Assembly (NCBI GenBank): GCA_963845735.1
Contig: CAWJTR010000014.1
Span: 124,001-188,000, forward strand
Length of the DNA: 64,000 nucleotides
Direction: 5' to 3'
Origin: AP-15 sp963845735
GTDB lineage: Bacteria > Pseudomonadota > Alphaproteobacteria > ATCC43930 > CGMCC-115725
Positions 27,445 to 37,711 of the stretch are shown here, piece by piece (the stretch's first letter is position 1; every line of letters starts with the position of its first letter). The position numbers and the translations under genes were made by a program. The notes below the pieces were generated by a model. That model saw nothing but the letters and a program-made list of their open reading frames with translations, did not search any database and was not told the DNA's origin.

Positions 27445-27753
27445 CGGGACGCTCCCTTTCTCGCTTCATTTCTACCGCGCTGCCGCGATGATCGAGATCA
27501 GACGGGTGCCGAGAGAGCTACTCCGGGCGTGGAAAATCGAAAGCGAAACGGGCCGGTCAACAATGGCGCCGGGATTTGCACCGCTCGTGCAATAAGCTCA
27601 CATCGGGATAGCCTTGGTGAAGTGCGCCATTGGCACCGCGACGGCCCAGAGCGCGGCGAGAGGAAGAGACCCGGCTCCGGCCCATCTCACCCTATGCCCT
27701 CCCCCCGGCCAGAGGGGAGAGCAACAGGTTAGGCCGATCGCGCGTCCGGCTAC
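27445..27753. other. Intergenic region with a REP-like palindrome
   Basis: These 309 bases lie between the MetE-like gene and the beta-propeller gene, which run in the same direction. I see no coding signal. The region holds the palindromic element described at 27681-27722. Confidence 0.5.
27681..27722. repeat. REP-like imperfect palindrome
   Basis: The sequence is cccatctcaccctatgccct followed by ccccccggccagaggggaga. The core ctcccccc...ggggaga can form a hairpin. Intergenic elements with tctcccc/ggggaga stems next to cctca-type flanks are common in proteobacterial genomes. Only one copy is seen in the window, so its repeat status is inferred from appearance. Confidence 0.4.
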
Positions 27754-28728
27754 TTAGTTCGGGGCCCAGGTCAGGGCGCGGATCTCGGTGAACTCGCGTG
27801 GCAATTTGCCCCAGGAGTCGCCGGCGTCCTGGCTGGCGTAGAGTTCACCGTAATGGCTGCAGGCGAGGATCAGGCCGGAATCCGCTGGATTAGTGGCGAA
27901 CGCCCAAATCGGCGAATTCGGCTCGACCGGCAACGGCAACCGCTCCCAGCTCTGCCCGCCATCCTTGGAGCGCTGGATAGCGCCGGTGCTGCCGGCAGCG
28001 CCGTCGCCGGTGGCGACGAAGACGGTATTCGGGTCATCTGTCTTCAGGGCCAGGCTGCGGCAGTAGGGCAGCCCGAACTGCTTGCCGACGCCAAGCCCTT
28101 GCCAGCTTTCGCCCTTATCAGTGCTGGTAAAGATCTCGCGGGGCGTGCTGGTCAGCACCGTGTTGCGGTTGCCGGCAGTGCGGACCGCGACGTCGTGAAT
28201 GTCGGGGTCGCTAAGTCCGCCGGCGATCCGGGTCCAGGTCTCGCCGCCGTCGAGGCTGCGGCGCACCCCGTCGACCTCGACCCCGGCCCAGATGATGTGA
28301 TGGTCAGAGGGATCGACGGTCAGCGCGGTCACCCGCGGCACCCCGACATTCGGGCATTCCTCGACCATCTCGACACGCAGCTTGTCCCAATGCCGGCCGC
28401 CATCGGTCGAGCGGAACAATGCGGCCGGGCGGGTGCCGGCAAACATCGTATCCGGGTCCGAGGGATCGAACGCGATTTTCCACACATCCATCTTGTTCAT
28501 CGGCGATTCGAGGCGCTCGAAGCTTCGCCCGCCGTCTCCGCTCTTGTAGAGGCCGTCATCAGCGCCCGCGAAAAGAGTGCGCGGCTCGCGCGGATGCACC
28601 GCGAGGCCGTAGACCCGGCTTTCGCCCCACAGCCCGCTGCGGACCCGCTGCCAGCTCTCGCCGCCGTCCGGGCTGGTCCAGGCGCCGCTGCCGACGGTGC
28701 CGACGCAGAGCGTGAAATTGCCGCTCAT
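27754..28728 (-). CDS. Sialidase/BNR-type beta-propeller protein
   Basis: A 324-residue protein made of repeated Asp-box-like units: WTSPDGGESWQRV, YKSGDGGRSFERL, FRSTDGGRHWDKL, RRSLDGGETWTRI, FTSTDKGESWQGL, QRSKDGGQSWERL and YASQDAGDSWGKL. This predicts a beta-propeller of six to eight blades related to YCF48/sortilin-type or exo-sialidase-like folds. There is no signal peptide, so it is probably cytoplasmic and probably not a glycosidase. The enzymatic role is unknown. The ATG at 28728 overlaps the stop of the upstream VOC gene, so the two are translationally coupled. Confidence 0.8.
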   Translation of the reverse strand: MSGNFTLCVGTVGSGAWTSPDGGESWQRVRSGLWGESRVYGLAVHPREPRTLFAGADDGLYKSGDGGRSFERLESPMNKMDVWKIAFDPSDPDTMFAGTRPAALFRSTDGGRHWDKLRVEMVEECPNVGVPRVTALTVDPSDHHIIWAGVEVDGVRRSLDGGETWTRIAGGLSDPDIHDVAVRTAGNRNTVLTSTPREIFTSTDKGESWQGLGVGKQFGLPYCRSLALKTDDPNTVFVATGDGAAGSTGAIQRSKDGGQSWERLPLPVEPNSPIWAFATNPADSGLILACSHYGELYASQDAGDSWGKLPREFTEIRALTWAPN

Positions 28729-29135
28729 GTTCCGTTGTCCCAGCCAGTATGCGAGATGTCGACGACCACCCCGTCGGGGCCGGCCCATTTCATCTCAAAA
28801 TTGCGATGGCTGCCGGCCGCCATTTCCATATCGAGGCCGTCCTTCGCGGTCAGCTGTTGACCCTCGGCCCGCTCCAGCCGTTCCGCCGCCTGATCGAGAT
28901 CCTCGACCTCGAAGCCGAAGTGATGGATGCCGCTGAAATTGGCGCCGTGGGCGCCGACATCGGCGTCTTTCTCGGTCTTGAAATTGAGGATGGCGAGGTT
29001 GATGTAGCCGTCGGTCAGAAACACCGCGCCGCGCGGGTTGCGGCGGATCTCGCGCATCCCGAATGCCTCCTTGTAGAAGGCCGCGGTCTTTGCCGGATCC
29101 TTGGTGGTCAGTGCGATGTGCTTGATTCTAGGCAT
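28725..29135 (-). CDS. VOC (glyoxalase/bleomycin resistance) superfamily protein
   Basis: A 136-residue single VOC domain: RIKHIALTTKDPAKTAAFYKEA and GIHHFGFEVEDLDQAAERL supply the paired beta-alpha-beta modules. The metal-type positions are His near residue 5 and His near 79. KWAGPDGVVVDI ends it. Many such proteins are dioxygenases, isomerases or resistance proteins; the substrate is unknown. The ATG at 29135 has GAGGAGGAAGAC directly upstream, so it is preferred to a longer start at 29162. It overlaps the propeller gene by four bases. Confidence 0.85.
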   Translation of the reverse strand: MPRIKHIALTTKDPAKTAAFYKEAFGMREIRRNPRGAVFLTDGYINLAILNFKTEKDADVGAHGANFSGIHHFGFEVEDLDQAAERLERAEGQQLTAKDGLDMEMAAGSHRNFEMKWAGPDGVVVDISHTGWDNGT

Positions 29136-29256
29136 GTCTTCCTCCTCGATGCAAGAGGACATAGCCCGCTTTGGCTAATCCCGACAGCGTAGTACAAGCA
29201 AGCTGGCCGTGCAATTGCAGGGAAATTAGCCATCCCCGCCTGATCAGGAGAATCGC

Positions 29257-30180
29257 ATGCGCATCGCGGTCATCGGCACCGGCGGCATTGGCGGGCCGTA
29301 CGGCGCCGCCCTCGCCAATGCCGGGGCGGATGTCATTTTCGTCGCGCGCGGCGCGCATCTCGCGGCGATGCGTAACAACGGGCTGCGCATCGAAGGAGAC
29401 CGAGGCGATACTCATATTCGACCGGCCCAGGCCACTGACGATATCGCGAGCATCGGCCCCGTCGATTACGTGCTGTTCTGCGTCAAGCTGTGGGACGTCG
29501 AACGCGTCGGCGGGCAGCTTCGACCGTTGATCGGGCCGCGGACCGCGGTGATTCCGCTGCAGAACGGCATCGACGCGGCGGAGCGGCTGATCGCGATCCT
29601 CGGACCCGACCCGGTGATGGGCGGTACCGCTTTTGTCACCGGGGCGATCGTCGCGCCGGGCGTGATCCGCCAGACCGGCGCCTATCAGCGGATGACCTTC
29701 GGCGAACTAGACGGCAGGATCAGCGCGCGCGGCGAGCACCTGCGCAATTCGTGCACGGCGGCCGGTTTCGAAGGCGTGCTGAGCCCCGATGTCATGGTTC
29801 CGATCTGGGATAAGTTCGTCTTGTTGGTGCCGCTTAGCGGCCTCAATGCGCTGACCCGGTTGCCGCTCGGCAAATGGCGCGCCGATCCCGACCTGCTGGC
29901 GCTTTATGAGGCGTCGTTGCATGAGACGGTGGCCGTCGGCCTCGCCGAGGGCGTTCCGCTGCCGCCTGACAGCGTCGACCAGGCCCGTGCAGCGATGCGC
30001 TCGATGCCGGACTATCACATGACTTCGATGGGGAACGATCTGATCCACGGCAACCGCATAGAACTGCCATGGTTCGCCGGCAAGGTGGTCGAGCTTGGCC
30101 GCCGTCACGCGATCCCGACCCCGGCTAATGCGTTCATTTACACCGCGTTGAAGCTCTACGCCGACGGCCCGCCTGGTTAG
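29257..30180 (+). CDS. panE: Ketopantoate reductase family protein
   Basis: A 307-residue NADPH-dependent reductase. The dinucleotide fold is RIAVIGTGGIGGPYGAALANAG. The catalytic lysine region reads VKLWDVE, and VIPLQNGIDAAERL and PIWDKFVLLVPLSGLNALTR are family blocks. The C-terminal active-site segment has DYHMTSMGNDLIHGNRIEL. The canonical product is pantoate for coenzyme A biosynthesis, but paralogues act on other 2-ketoacids and context gives no help. Most likely panE. It converges on purC. Confidence 0.82.
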   Translation: MRIAVIGTGGIGGPYGAALANAGADVIFVARGAHLAAMRNNGLRIEGDRGDTHIRPAQATDDIASIGPVDYVLFCVKLWDVERVGGQLRPLIGPRTAVIPLQNGIDAAERLIAILGPDPVMGGTAFVTGAIVAPGVIRQTGAYQRMTFGELDGRISARGEHLRNSCTAAGFEGVLSPDVMVPIWDKFVLLVPLSGLNALTRLPLGKWRADPDLLALYEASLHETVAVGLAEGVPLPPDSVDQARAAMRSMPDYHMTSMGNDLIHGNRIELPWFAGKVVELGRRHAIPTPANAFIYTALKLYADGPPG

Positions 30181-30183
30181 CTG

Positions 30184-31130
30184 TTAGAAATATCGGGCGA
30201 GGTTGGCGCGGATGCGGCCAAGGATCGGCGTAGCGGGGTCAGGGAAGTCGAAGCGCTGCCCGGTGATGGTCTCGAACACCTCGACATAAAGGCGGGCGGC
30301 CTCTGCGACCACCTCCCGAGGAATTGCGGGGATCGGGTCGCGGTAGGGGTCGCAGCGGGCACTCACCCAGCGCCGCACGAAATCCTTGTCGAGGCTTTCC
30401 GGCGGCTCGCCGGCGGCAAAGCGGCGCTGATAGCTCTCCGCGAGCCAATATCGGCTGCTGTCCGGGGTGTGGATCTCGTCCGCCAACACGATATGGCCGG
30501 CGGGATCGAAGCCGAACTCGTATTTGGTATCGACCAGGATCAGCCCATGGTCGCGGGCTATCTCTCGCCCACGGGCGAACAACGCCAGCGCCAGCTCCGA
30601 AACGGTTCGCCATTGCTCGGGCGCCAGCAGGTTGCGCGCGATGATCTGATCGGCGGTCAGCGGCTCGTCATGGCCGCCGTCGAGCGCCTTGGTCGTCGGT
30701 GTGATGATGGTCGAGGGCAGCTTTTGGTTTTCGCGCAATCCGTCGGGAAAGCGGATGCCGTAAATCTCCCGCCGACCAGCCCTGTACATCGGCCAGATCG
30801 AGGTCGCGGTCGTTCCAGTCAGATAGTCGCGCACTACGATCTCGACCGGCATGATCGACAGCTGCCGGCAAACCAGCACGTTTGGGTCGGGATATTCGAT
30901 GACATGGTTCGGGCAAATGTCACGGGTCGCGTCGAACCAGAACCGGGCGATCTGAGTCAGCACCTGACCCTTGAGTGGAATCGCGGTGATGATCCGATCG
31001 AACGCACTCAGCCGATCGGTGGCGATGATGATCCGCCTGCCGTCGGCGAGATCATAATTGTCGCGAACCTTGCCCGCGGTAATGGTTCGGCAGCTCGGGG
31101 ATCGTCGCGTCGGCCAGAATCTTGGCTCAA
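30184..31130 (-). CDS. purC: Phosphoribosylaminoimidazole-succinocarboxamide synthase (SAICAR synthetase), frameshifted
   Basis: PurC ligates aspartate to CAIR in purine biosynthesis. The product, about 310 residues, is of the long alphaproteobacterial type. The 5' part reads IPELPNHYRG, then after a one-base change in the ggg run near 31077 continues KVRDNYDLADGRRIIIATDR, LSAFDRI, PLKGQVLTQIARFWF, and PVEIVVRDYLTGTTATS. The C-terminal part has ILVDTKYEFGFD and LADEIHTPDSSRYW. The rest of the frame is open to 30184. The start is uncertain, with TTG at 31130 the best candidate. The gene is essential in most conditions, so the shift is probably a sequencing indel. Confidence 0.88.
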
Positions 31131-31184
31131 ATGCGCCTCGAACGACGCCCTTTCAATCATTCGCGGATCGGACCGCGCTGAGGT

Positions 31185-31752
31185 CTAACGGTGGCCACCA
31201 CCGCCATGACCGCCGCCACCCCAGCCGCCGCCATGACCGCCGCCACCCCAGCCGCCGCCGTGGAAGCCGACAAATCCGGCGCGCGCGTATCCGCCACGAA
31301 ATCCGCAATTCCAGCAGCCGCGACCCCAACCCCAGCCGCCCCAACCCCAACCGCCCCACCACACCGGTACTCCATCCGGGCCAGCCCCACCAGCCGGCGT
31401 ACCACCACGGCCATCCCCAGGAAGCTGAATAATAGGGTGACCAAGCGGAATAATACGGTGACCAGGAAGAACCAGACCAGTAAGGATTATAGGAATAGCC
31501 CCCCTGATAAGCTGGAGCCTGGGTGGGATAGTTAGGATAGCTCGAACTTCCGTAGGGCTGCTGATAGGAGTAGCCGGGGGTCTGTGTCGTCGGCTGCTGG
31601 TAGGAGTAATTCGGCGCCGTCTGTTGCGGATAGTAAGAGGTTTGCGCCCAGGCGGACACCGTCGACACTCCAGCAACCCCCGCTGTTGCCAATAGTGCAA
31701 TCCCCGCGACGGCGAAACTACGGAACCGACCGAACTTTCCGCGAACCGACAT
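31185..31752 (-). CDS. Secreted Tyr/Trp/Gly-rich low-complexity protein, probable frameshift
   Basis: The N-terminus MSVRGKFGRFRSFAVAGIAL with LLATAGVAGVSTVSAWA is a signal peptide. The mature part is low-complexity: Tyr/Gln/Pro-rich (YYPQQTAPNYSYQQPTTQ), then Trp/Tyr-rich (YAGWWGWPG). Near 31390 the frame should change: the expected tail is GGWGWGGWGWGRGCWNCGFR, then GFVGFHGGGWGGGGHGGGWG ending GGGGHR at 31185, rather than the Arg/Leu-rich tail of the uninterrupted frame. Such proteins are exported and may be cell-wall or matrix proteins. The 27-base tandem repeats at 31206-31259 encode the tail. Confidence 0.6.
31206..31259 (+). repeat. Two perfect 27-base tandem repeats encoding a Gly/His/Trp-rich tail
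   Basis: Units 31206-31232 and 31233-31259 read the same atgaccgccgccacccca...gccgccgcc on the plus strand, encoding GGGWGGGGH on the minus strand. They lie within the secreted low-complexity protein. Replication slippage could vary the copy number. Confidence 0.8.
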
Positions 31753-31897
31753 TGTTTCCTCCACTCAGCCCGGTCCGGGGCTCGACGACAACGTGCTATA
31801 TGGATAGGGCATTCCGATTGTCATCCTCCCCGAGGGGCGGTCTACATTCAAAGGACACACGGGCGTCACAGCCCTTTATGCGGCGGGCCGGAAGGTG

Positions 31898-32311
31898 ATG
31901 AATTCGACCAGCGAGAGCGCGCCGCAACGATCGCCGCTCGAATTGCCGGCGGCCGCGCCGCTGGTCCGGGTGATGGCGATGCCGGCCGACGCCAATCCGA
32001 ACGGCGACATCTTCGGCGGCTGGCTGTTGGCGCAAATGGACCTCGCCGGCGGCAATCTCGCGGTGCAGCGGGCGCGCGGGCGCTGCGCTACCGTGGCGGT
32101 CGACGGCATGGTGTTTCATCAGCCGGTCTTTGTCGGCGACGAAGTCAGCTGTTACGGCGAAGTGGTCCGCACCGGCCGCAGCTCGATGACGATCCGCATC
32201 GAAGCGTGGCGCCGCAATCTCGCCTCGGGCGAGGTGCGCAAGGTCACCCAGGCGATCTTCACCTATGTGGCACTCGGCGAGGACCGGCGCCCGCGCGCGT
32301 TGCCGCCCTAA
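31898..32311 (+). CDS. Acyl-CoA thioesterase (YciA-like hotdog)
   Basis: A 137-residue hotdog protein with the YciA/BACH signature: AMPADANPNGDIFGGWLLAQMDLAGG, with the catalytic Asp, then VAVDGMVFHQPVFVGDEVSCYG. Enzymes of this type hydrolyse a broad range of acyl-CoAs and often act on membrane-lipid turnover or short-chain acyl-CoA. The ATG at 31898 has GGAAGG just upstream. An in-frame GTG at 31895 is the alternative start. Confidence 0.85.
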   Translation: MNSTSESAPQRSPLELPAAAPLVRVMAMPADANPNGDIFGGWLLAQMDLAGGNLAVQRARGRCATVAVDGMVFHQPVFVGDEVSCYGEVVRTGRSSMTIRIEAWRRNLASGEVRKVTQAIFTYVALGEDRRPRALPP

Positions 32312-32323
32312 CCTGGGATCGAC

Positions 32324-33014
32324 TTAGTCGGCGAGCGCGATCGGCTCGATCAGCGAGGGATCGTTGTTCTTGACGTTGCCGACGCGCCGGTCGACCGGCC
32401 AGATGACCATGTCGTCGGCCGGATAGGGAACCAGCAGCGCTTTTAGCCGCGCGGGGTTGGCGGGCGCCTCGCCCAACCATAAGGGCCAATTCTCGGGTCG
32501 GAGAATGACCGGCATGCGGTCGTGCACCGGCGCCAGCAACTCATTGGCCGCGGTAGTGACGATCGCAAAACTGCGCAGCCTCTCGCCTGCGGGCGATCCG
32601 CCAGCTTTCCCACAAGCCCGCCATCGCCATCAGCCGGCGGTCGGCGAGCGCCACTGCATAGGGCTGGCGGTCCTTGCCGAGCTTTTTCCATTCGTAAAAG
32701 TTGTCGAGCGGAACGAGGCAGCGCCGCCGCTGAAACGCCTCGCGAAAGGCGGGCCGCGTGTCGACGCCCTCGGCTTTGGCGTTGATGTTCGAAAAGCCGA
32801 CCTTGATGTCCTTGGCCCAGAACGGCACCAGCCCCCAGCGCATCACATCGAGGCTGCGCTCGCCGGCCCTGGCATCGTAGCGCACGACCGGCAAGCTATC
32901 AGTGGGCGCAACGTTCCAACTGGCGGCGAAATTGGGCGGCGGCCGCTCGGGCGGAATCGAAAACACCAGCTTGATTTCGCTGACATCGGAGGACAGACGG
33001 GCGCGGCCGCACAT
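32324..33014 (-). CDS. SOS response-associated peptidase (YedK/HMCES), one frameshift
   Basis: A SRAP-domain protein of about 229 residues that forms a covalent thiazolidine crosslink with abasic sites in single-stranded DNA. It begins MCGRARLSS, placing the catalytic Cys at position 2, followed by WNVAPTDSLPVVR, RWGLVPFWA, NINAKAEGVDTRPAF and RRRCLVPLDNFYEWKK. After LWESWR (about 32600) one base shifts the frame and the second half reads SPAGERLRSF, IVTTAANELL, HDRMPVIL. The HDRMPV motif carries the essential histidine. The ATG at 33014 begins the protein at the canonical site. No SOS box is seen at its start. Confidence 0.88.
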
Positions 33015-33121
33015 GATGCTAAGGTGGCGCGCGGCGCAAAGCTGGGCAATGCCTTATCCTTCTTCACCCGATCGGTGGGTTTCGCTATCGTTCGATCAAG
33101 TCGAAAGCGGGGAAACGATCA

Positions 33122-34741
33122 ATGACGACAGCCGACGAAACCTACGACTTTATCGTGACCGGAGCCGGCTCGGCGGGCTGCGCCGTCGCCGGACGGCTCA
33201 GCGAATCTGGCAAATATCGCGTGCTGTTGCTCGAAGCGGGCGGGCGCGACACCAACCCGTGGATCCACATCCCGCTCGGCTACACCAAGACGTTCACCAA
33301 CCCTAACGTGAATTGGATGTTCGAGAGCGAGCCCGAAAAGGAGCTCAACGGCCGCACGCTCTATCAGCCGCGCGGCAAGGTCTTGGGCGGCACCAGCTCG
33401 ATCAACGGCATGGTCTATATGCGCGGCACGTCAACCGATTACGACGGTTGGCGCCAGCGCGGCTGCGAGGGTTGGGATTGGGATTCGGTCTTGCCGTTCT
33501 TCAAAAAGGCCGAGGACCAGGAGCGCGGCGGCAACGAGTTCCACGGCGTCGGCGGCCCATTGCACGTGTCGAACCCGGTCCGCTCGCCACTCGGCGATGC
33601 CATGGTCGCGGCCTCTATCGAGGCCGGAATCCCCGCCAATGACGATTTCAACGGCGTCCGACAGGAAGGTGTGGGCTATTACCAGACGACGACCACCAAC
33701 CGCCGGCGCTGGAGTTCGGCGCGGGCCTACCTGGGCCCGGCGCGCGGCCGCCAGAACCTGACGATCGCGACCAACGCGCACGCTACCCGTATCCTGTTCG
33801 AGGACGGCCGCGCCGTGGGCGTCGAGTACCACACGCCTGACGGCCGCAAGACCGCCCGGGCGCGCGGGGAAATTGTCGTCTCCGGCGGGGTCTACGGTTC
33901 GCCGCAGCTATTGCAGCTTTCGGGGCTCGGCCCGGCCGATCTGTTGGCCGAGTTCGGCATTCCTGTCGTGCGCTCTATGCCCGGGGTGGGCGGACATCTG
34001 CACGACCATTTCAACACCTACCTGGTATGGCGCTGCACCCAAAAGATAACCGTCAACGACATGGCGATGAGCCCGGCGCTCAAGCTCAAGGCGGCGGTGC
34101 AATACGCGACGAGCCGCTCCGGCCATCTGTCCAATGCTGGGATTTATGCCGGTGCGCTGGTACGCACCGACCCGCGGCTCGAACAGCCCGATTTGCAGAT
34201 CAACATGTCGGGCTGGAGCGCCCTCGAGCGGCTGCGTACCGGGATCAAGCCACACCCATTCTCGGCCTTTACCTTCAGCCCGGTGCATCTGCGCCCGGAC
34301 GGTCGCGGCACGGTGCGGATCAAGAGCCCGGACCCGCTGGCGCCGCCGGCGATCCAGTTCAATTTTCTGGCCAGCGATTACGATTTCCAGGCGCTGATCT
34401 ATGGCATGCGATTAAGCCGCAAGATCGCCGCCCAGCCGGCGCTGAGGCCGTTTGTGGTCGAGGAGGTACTGCCCGGCCCGGCGGTGGAGAGCGAAGCCGA
34501 CATGATCGAGGAGATCCGCGTCCGCGGCGTCTCCAACTTGCACCCGGTCGGCACTTGCCGGATGGGCCGCGAGGTCGACGCGGTCGTCGATCCGAGGTTG
34601 CGGGTCCACGGGGTCGAAGGGTTGCGGGTTGCCGACGCCTCGATCATGCCGCTGGTTCCCGGCGGCAACACCAACGCGCCGTCGATCATGATCGGCGAGA
34701 AATGCGCCGCAATGGTCCTCGAAGACGCATTGGCGGCTTAG
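33122..34741 (+). CDS. GMC family FAD-dependent oxidoreductase (choline dehydrogenase-like)
   Basis: A 539-residue FAD enzyme. The ADP-binding motif is GAGSAGCAVAGRLSE near the start, with VLLLEAGGRDTNPW. Other features include PRGKVLGGTSSINGMVYMRG, the C-terminal catalytic His in SNLHPVGTCRMG and the Asn in PGGNTNAPSIMIGEKCA. Choline dehydrogenase and PEG or alcohol oxidases share this family. The substrate is probably an alcohol but not resolvable. It is an intact single-copy gene that converges with glgP and overlaps its end by four bases. Confidence 0.88.
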   Translation: MTTADETYDFIVTGAGSAGCAVAGRLSESGKYRVLLLEAGGRDTNPWIHIPLGYTKTFTNPNVNWMFESEPEKELNGRTLYQPRGKVLGGTSSINGMVYMRGTSTDYDGWRQRGCEGWDWDSVLPFFKKAEDQERGGNEFHGVGGPLHVSNPVRSPLGDAMVAASIEAGIPANDDFNGVRQEGVGYYQTTTTNRRRWSSARAYLGPARGRQNLTIATNAHATRILFEDGRAVGVEYHTPDGRKTARARGEIVVSGGVYGSPQLLQLSGLGPADLLAEFGIPVVRSMPGVGGHLHDHFNTYLVWRCTQKITVNDMAMSPALKLKAAVQYATSRSGHLSNAGIYAGALVRTDPRLEQPDLQINMSGWSALERLRTGIKPHPFSAFTFSPVHLRPDGRGTVRIKSPDPLAPPAIQFNFLASDYDFQALIYGMRLSRKIAAQPALRPFVVEEVLPGPAVESEADMIEEIRVRGVSNLHPVGTCRMGREVDAVVDPRLRVHGVEGLRVADASIMPLVPGGNTNAPSIMIGEKCAAMVLEDALAA

Positions 34742-37237
34742 CTCCCCGGCACGTCCCAGATGTCGCGGGCGTATTCGCTGATTGTGCGGTCGGAGGAGAA
34801 CCAGGCCATCCCGGCGATGTTCAGAATGGCGCTCCGTCCCCAGTCGGCCGACGAGCGCCACAGCGCATCGATTTGTCCCTGTGCTGCGCAATAGGCCGCG
34901 AAATCCGCCGCTACCATAAAGCGGTCGCCATTTCTGAGCCGGTCGGTCAGGCGGTCGAAGCGGTGCGGGTCGTCTGACGAGAACGCACCCGACTCCACAG
35001 CCCCGATGACTTCAGCGAGCTCAGGCGATGCGGCGATCGCATCCGTGGCATCGAGCCCGCCCCGCCACCGTTCCGCCACCTCCTCGGCACGCAGGCCGAA
35101 GATGAAGATGTTGTCCTCGCCTACCCGATCACGGATCTCGATGTTGGCGCCATCGAGCGTTCCGATTGTCAACGCGCCGTTCAGCGCCAATTTCATGTTT
35201 CCGGTACCCGAGGCTTCCATGCCGGCAGTCGAGATCTGCTCCGACAAATCGGCGGCCGGAATGATGATTTCAGCCAAGCTAACATTGTAGTTCGGCATAA
35301 AGACGACCTTGAGTTGATCTTCGATCAGCGGGTCGTTGTTGATGACTTCGGCCACGTCATTGGCGAGCTTGATGATCAGCTTTGCCTGCAAATAGCTGGG
35401 AGCCGCTTTCCCGGCGAAAATTTTGACGCGCGGCACCCAGTCCCGCTCCGGATTGGCTCGGATCGCCTGGTAGCGGGCGATGCGTTTCCAGCAAATTCAG
35501 CAATTGCCGCTTGTATTCATGGATGCGTTTGATCTGCACGTCGAACAGCGCGGCGGGATCGAGGCGCACTCCAAGGCGGTCGCGAACGAGGCGGGCGAGA
35601 GCCCGCTTGTTGGCGTGCTTTACCGCCGACAGGCGCTGTTGCAACGCGCGGTCGCCCGCCTGATCGGCGAGACGGCCGAGGACAGCAGGGTTGTCGAGGA
35701 TCTCGGCACCGCATACCTCGCACAAGAGTTTCGTCAGTCGCGGGTTTGCCTGGTGCAGCCAGCGGCGGAAGGTGATGCCGTTGGTCTTGTCGACGATCCG
35801 GTCCGGATAAAGGCGGTGAAATTCCTTGAACACCGTGGTGCGCATCAATTCGGTGTGCAGAACCGAGACGCCGTTAACCCGATGTGAGCCCAAAAACGCC
35901 AGGTGCCCCATCCGCACCCGCCCGCCATCGGCGTCGTCGATCAGTGAAACTGCGGCGAGAGGAGTCGAATGGGCGGGCTCTTGCTGCGCCAGCGCCTCCA
36001 AATGATCACCGTTCAGCGCGTAGATGATTTCGAGATGGCGCGGCAGAACCCGTTCGAACAGCGCCACCGGCCAGCTTTCGAGCGCTTCAGGCAGCAGCGA
36101 GTGGTTGGTATACGAGCAGGTCGCCTGGGTGATGCGCCAGGCGTGATCCCAGGGGACGCGATAGAGATCCACTAGGACGCGCATCAGTTCGGCGACGGCG
36201 ATGCTCGGATGGGTGTCGTTGAGCTGGATCGCGGCGTGCTGCGGCAAGGTAGAGACGCTGCCATAGGCTCGAACATGCTGGTGCACGAGATCCTGAACCG
36301 ACGCCGACACGAAAAAATACTCCTGCCGCAGGCGCAGTTCGCGCCCCGACGGCGTGTCGTCGCTCGGGTAGAGAATCTTCGATATCGCCTCGGCGCGGGC
36401 CTGCTGAGACAGCGCCGCTATGTGATCGCCTTCGTTGAACATGTCGAGGCGTAACGGATCGACCGCGCGGGCGGACCACAGCCGCAGCAAATTGACGTGC
36501 CGCCCGCGCCAACCGACGATCGGAGTATCATAGGCGACCGCCTGCACGGTTTCTTCGGGATGCCAGACCGAGCGCGACCGGCCCGAGGCCGAGACGATCC
36601 GATCGACGCGGCCGCCGTAGTGGACATCGTAGACCACCTCCGGCCGCTCGAATTCCCAGGGATTGCCGAACGACAGCCAATGCTCCGGATATTCGTGCTG
36701 CCAGCCATCCTTGATGACTTGACGAAACAAGCCGTGATCGTAGCGGATGCCATAGCCGCAAGCCGGAATTCCAAGTGCCGCCATGCTGTCCATAAAGCAG
36801 GCCGCGAGCCGGCCGAGACCGCCATTGCCGAGCGCCGCATCGGGCTCCGCGGCGCGCATCCGATCGAGGTCCACCCCAATGTCGCCGAGCGCCGCGCGGA
36901 CGATTTCGGTCAGCCGCAGATTTTCGACAACGTCGCTGAACAGCCGGCCGATCAGGAACTCCAGCGACAGGTAGTAGACACGTTTGCGGCCCTTCGCCTG
37001 GTTCGCTCGGTCGACAGCCAGCCAACGATGGATGATGCGGTCGCGCAAGGCGAGCGCGGCGGCGACAAACCAATCGCGATCGGTCGCCGCTCCCGCGTCC
37101 TTGCCGACGGCCAGGGTCAATTTGGCGAGAACCGCCGCTCCGAATTCGCGAACATCCGCCTCGGTTGCCGGCGCGTCGACGACCGCCGGCGGTATGCCGG
37201 CCTCGGTAAAACCCTCTTCCCAAATGTTCCTCGGCAT
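34738..37237 (-). CDS. glgP: Glycogen/alpha-glucan phosphorylase, one frameshift
   Basis: A PLP-dependent phosphorylase of about 830 residues that releases glucose 1-phosphate from glycogen. The N-terminal domain shows RVYYLSLEFLIGRL, GNGGLGRLAACFMDSMA and VSVLHTELMR. The C-terminal domain has the PLP lysine in EASGTGNMKLALNGALTIG and GANIEIRDRVGEDNIF. One base shift occurs near 35478-35486: the frame ends its correct sequence at LLNLLET and must switch to IARYQAIRANPERDW before PRVKIFAGKAAPSY. No other glg gene is in the window. A sequencing indel is likely. Confidence 0.92.
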
Positions 37238-37711
37238 CGATGTCGAACCTTGCGGACCGTTCTGGTCGTGAATGCGATTGTGCTGGCCACTTCGAGGGCG
37301 GGTGACCCAGAGTTACGCCCCCGACGCCGGCATGCGCAACCGGCCTACTGAGACTGGCGGCGCGACGGCAAAAACCTGCGGCGGCGGAAGTATTCGAGGC
37401 AGTGGCGGCTAGAATTGCCGACGCCTCATGATCGCCCCCGCAGCGAAGGTAACGCTAATGCATACAAAGGAACTTCCGCGGATTGTCTCCTCGACCTGCT
37501 GTGGCTGCCTCCGGAGCTGTTCGTAGCCGAAGCGAAGCGCGAAGAGCGCGTGCCTTATGTCGCGGGCGGTCCGGATTGGCAGACCAAGGCTGGGGTCGAT
37601 ATGGGTCTTCACGGCGTCATCGGTCCGGTCGCAGACCTTGGGAAAGCGCATGTGCCTCGCCGATCCGGTGCAACTTCGGGGCGCTAACGACGACTCAGCC
37701 GAACTCGGGGG
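37238..37711. other. Intergenic region without a supported gene
   Basis: This 474-base gap lies between glgP (5' end) and pleD (3' end). Two opposed open frames of 80-90 codons overlap around 37409-37687. Neither has a convincing ribosome-binding site or a recognisable motif, so I treat the stretch as the glgP promoter region and possible remnants. Confidence 0.4.
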
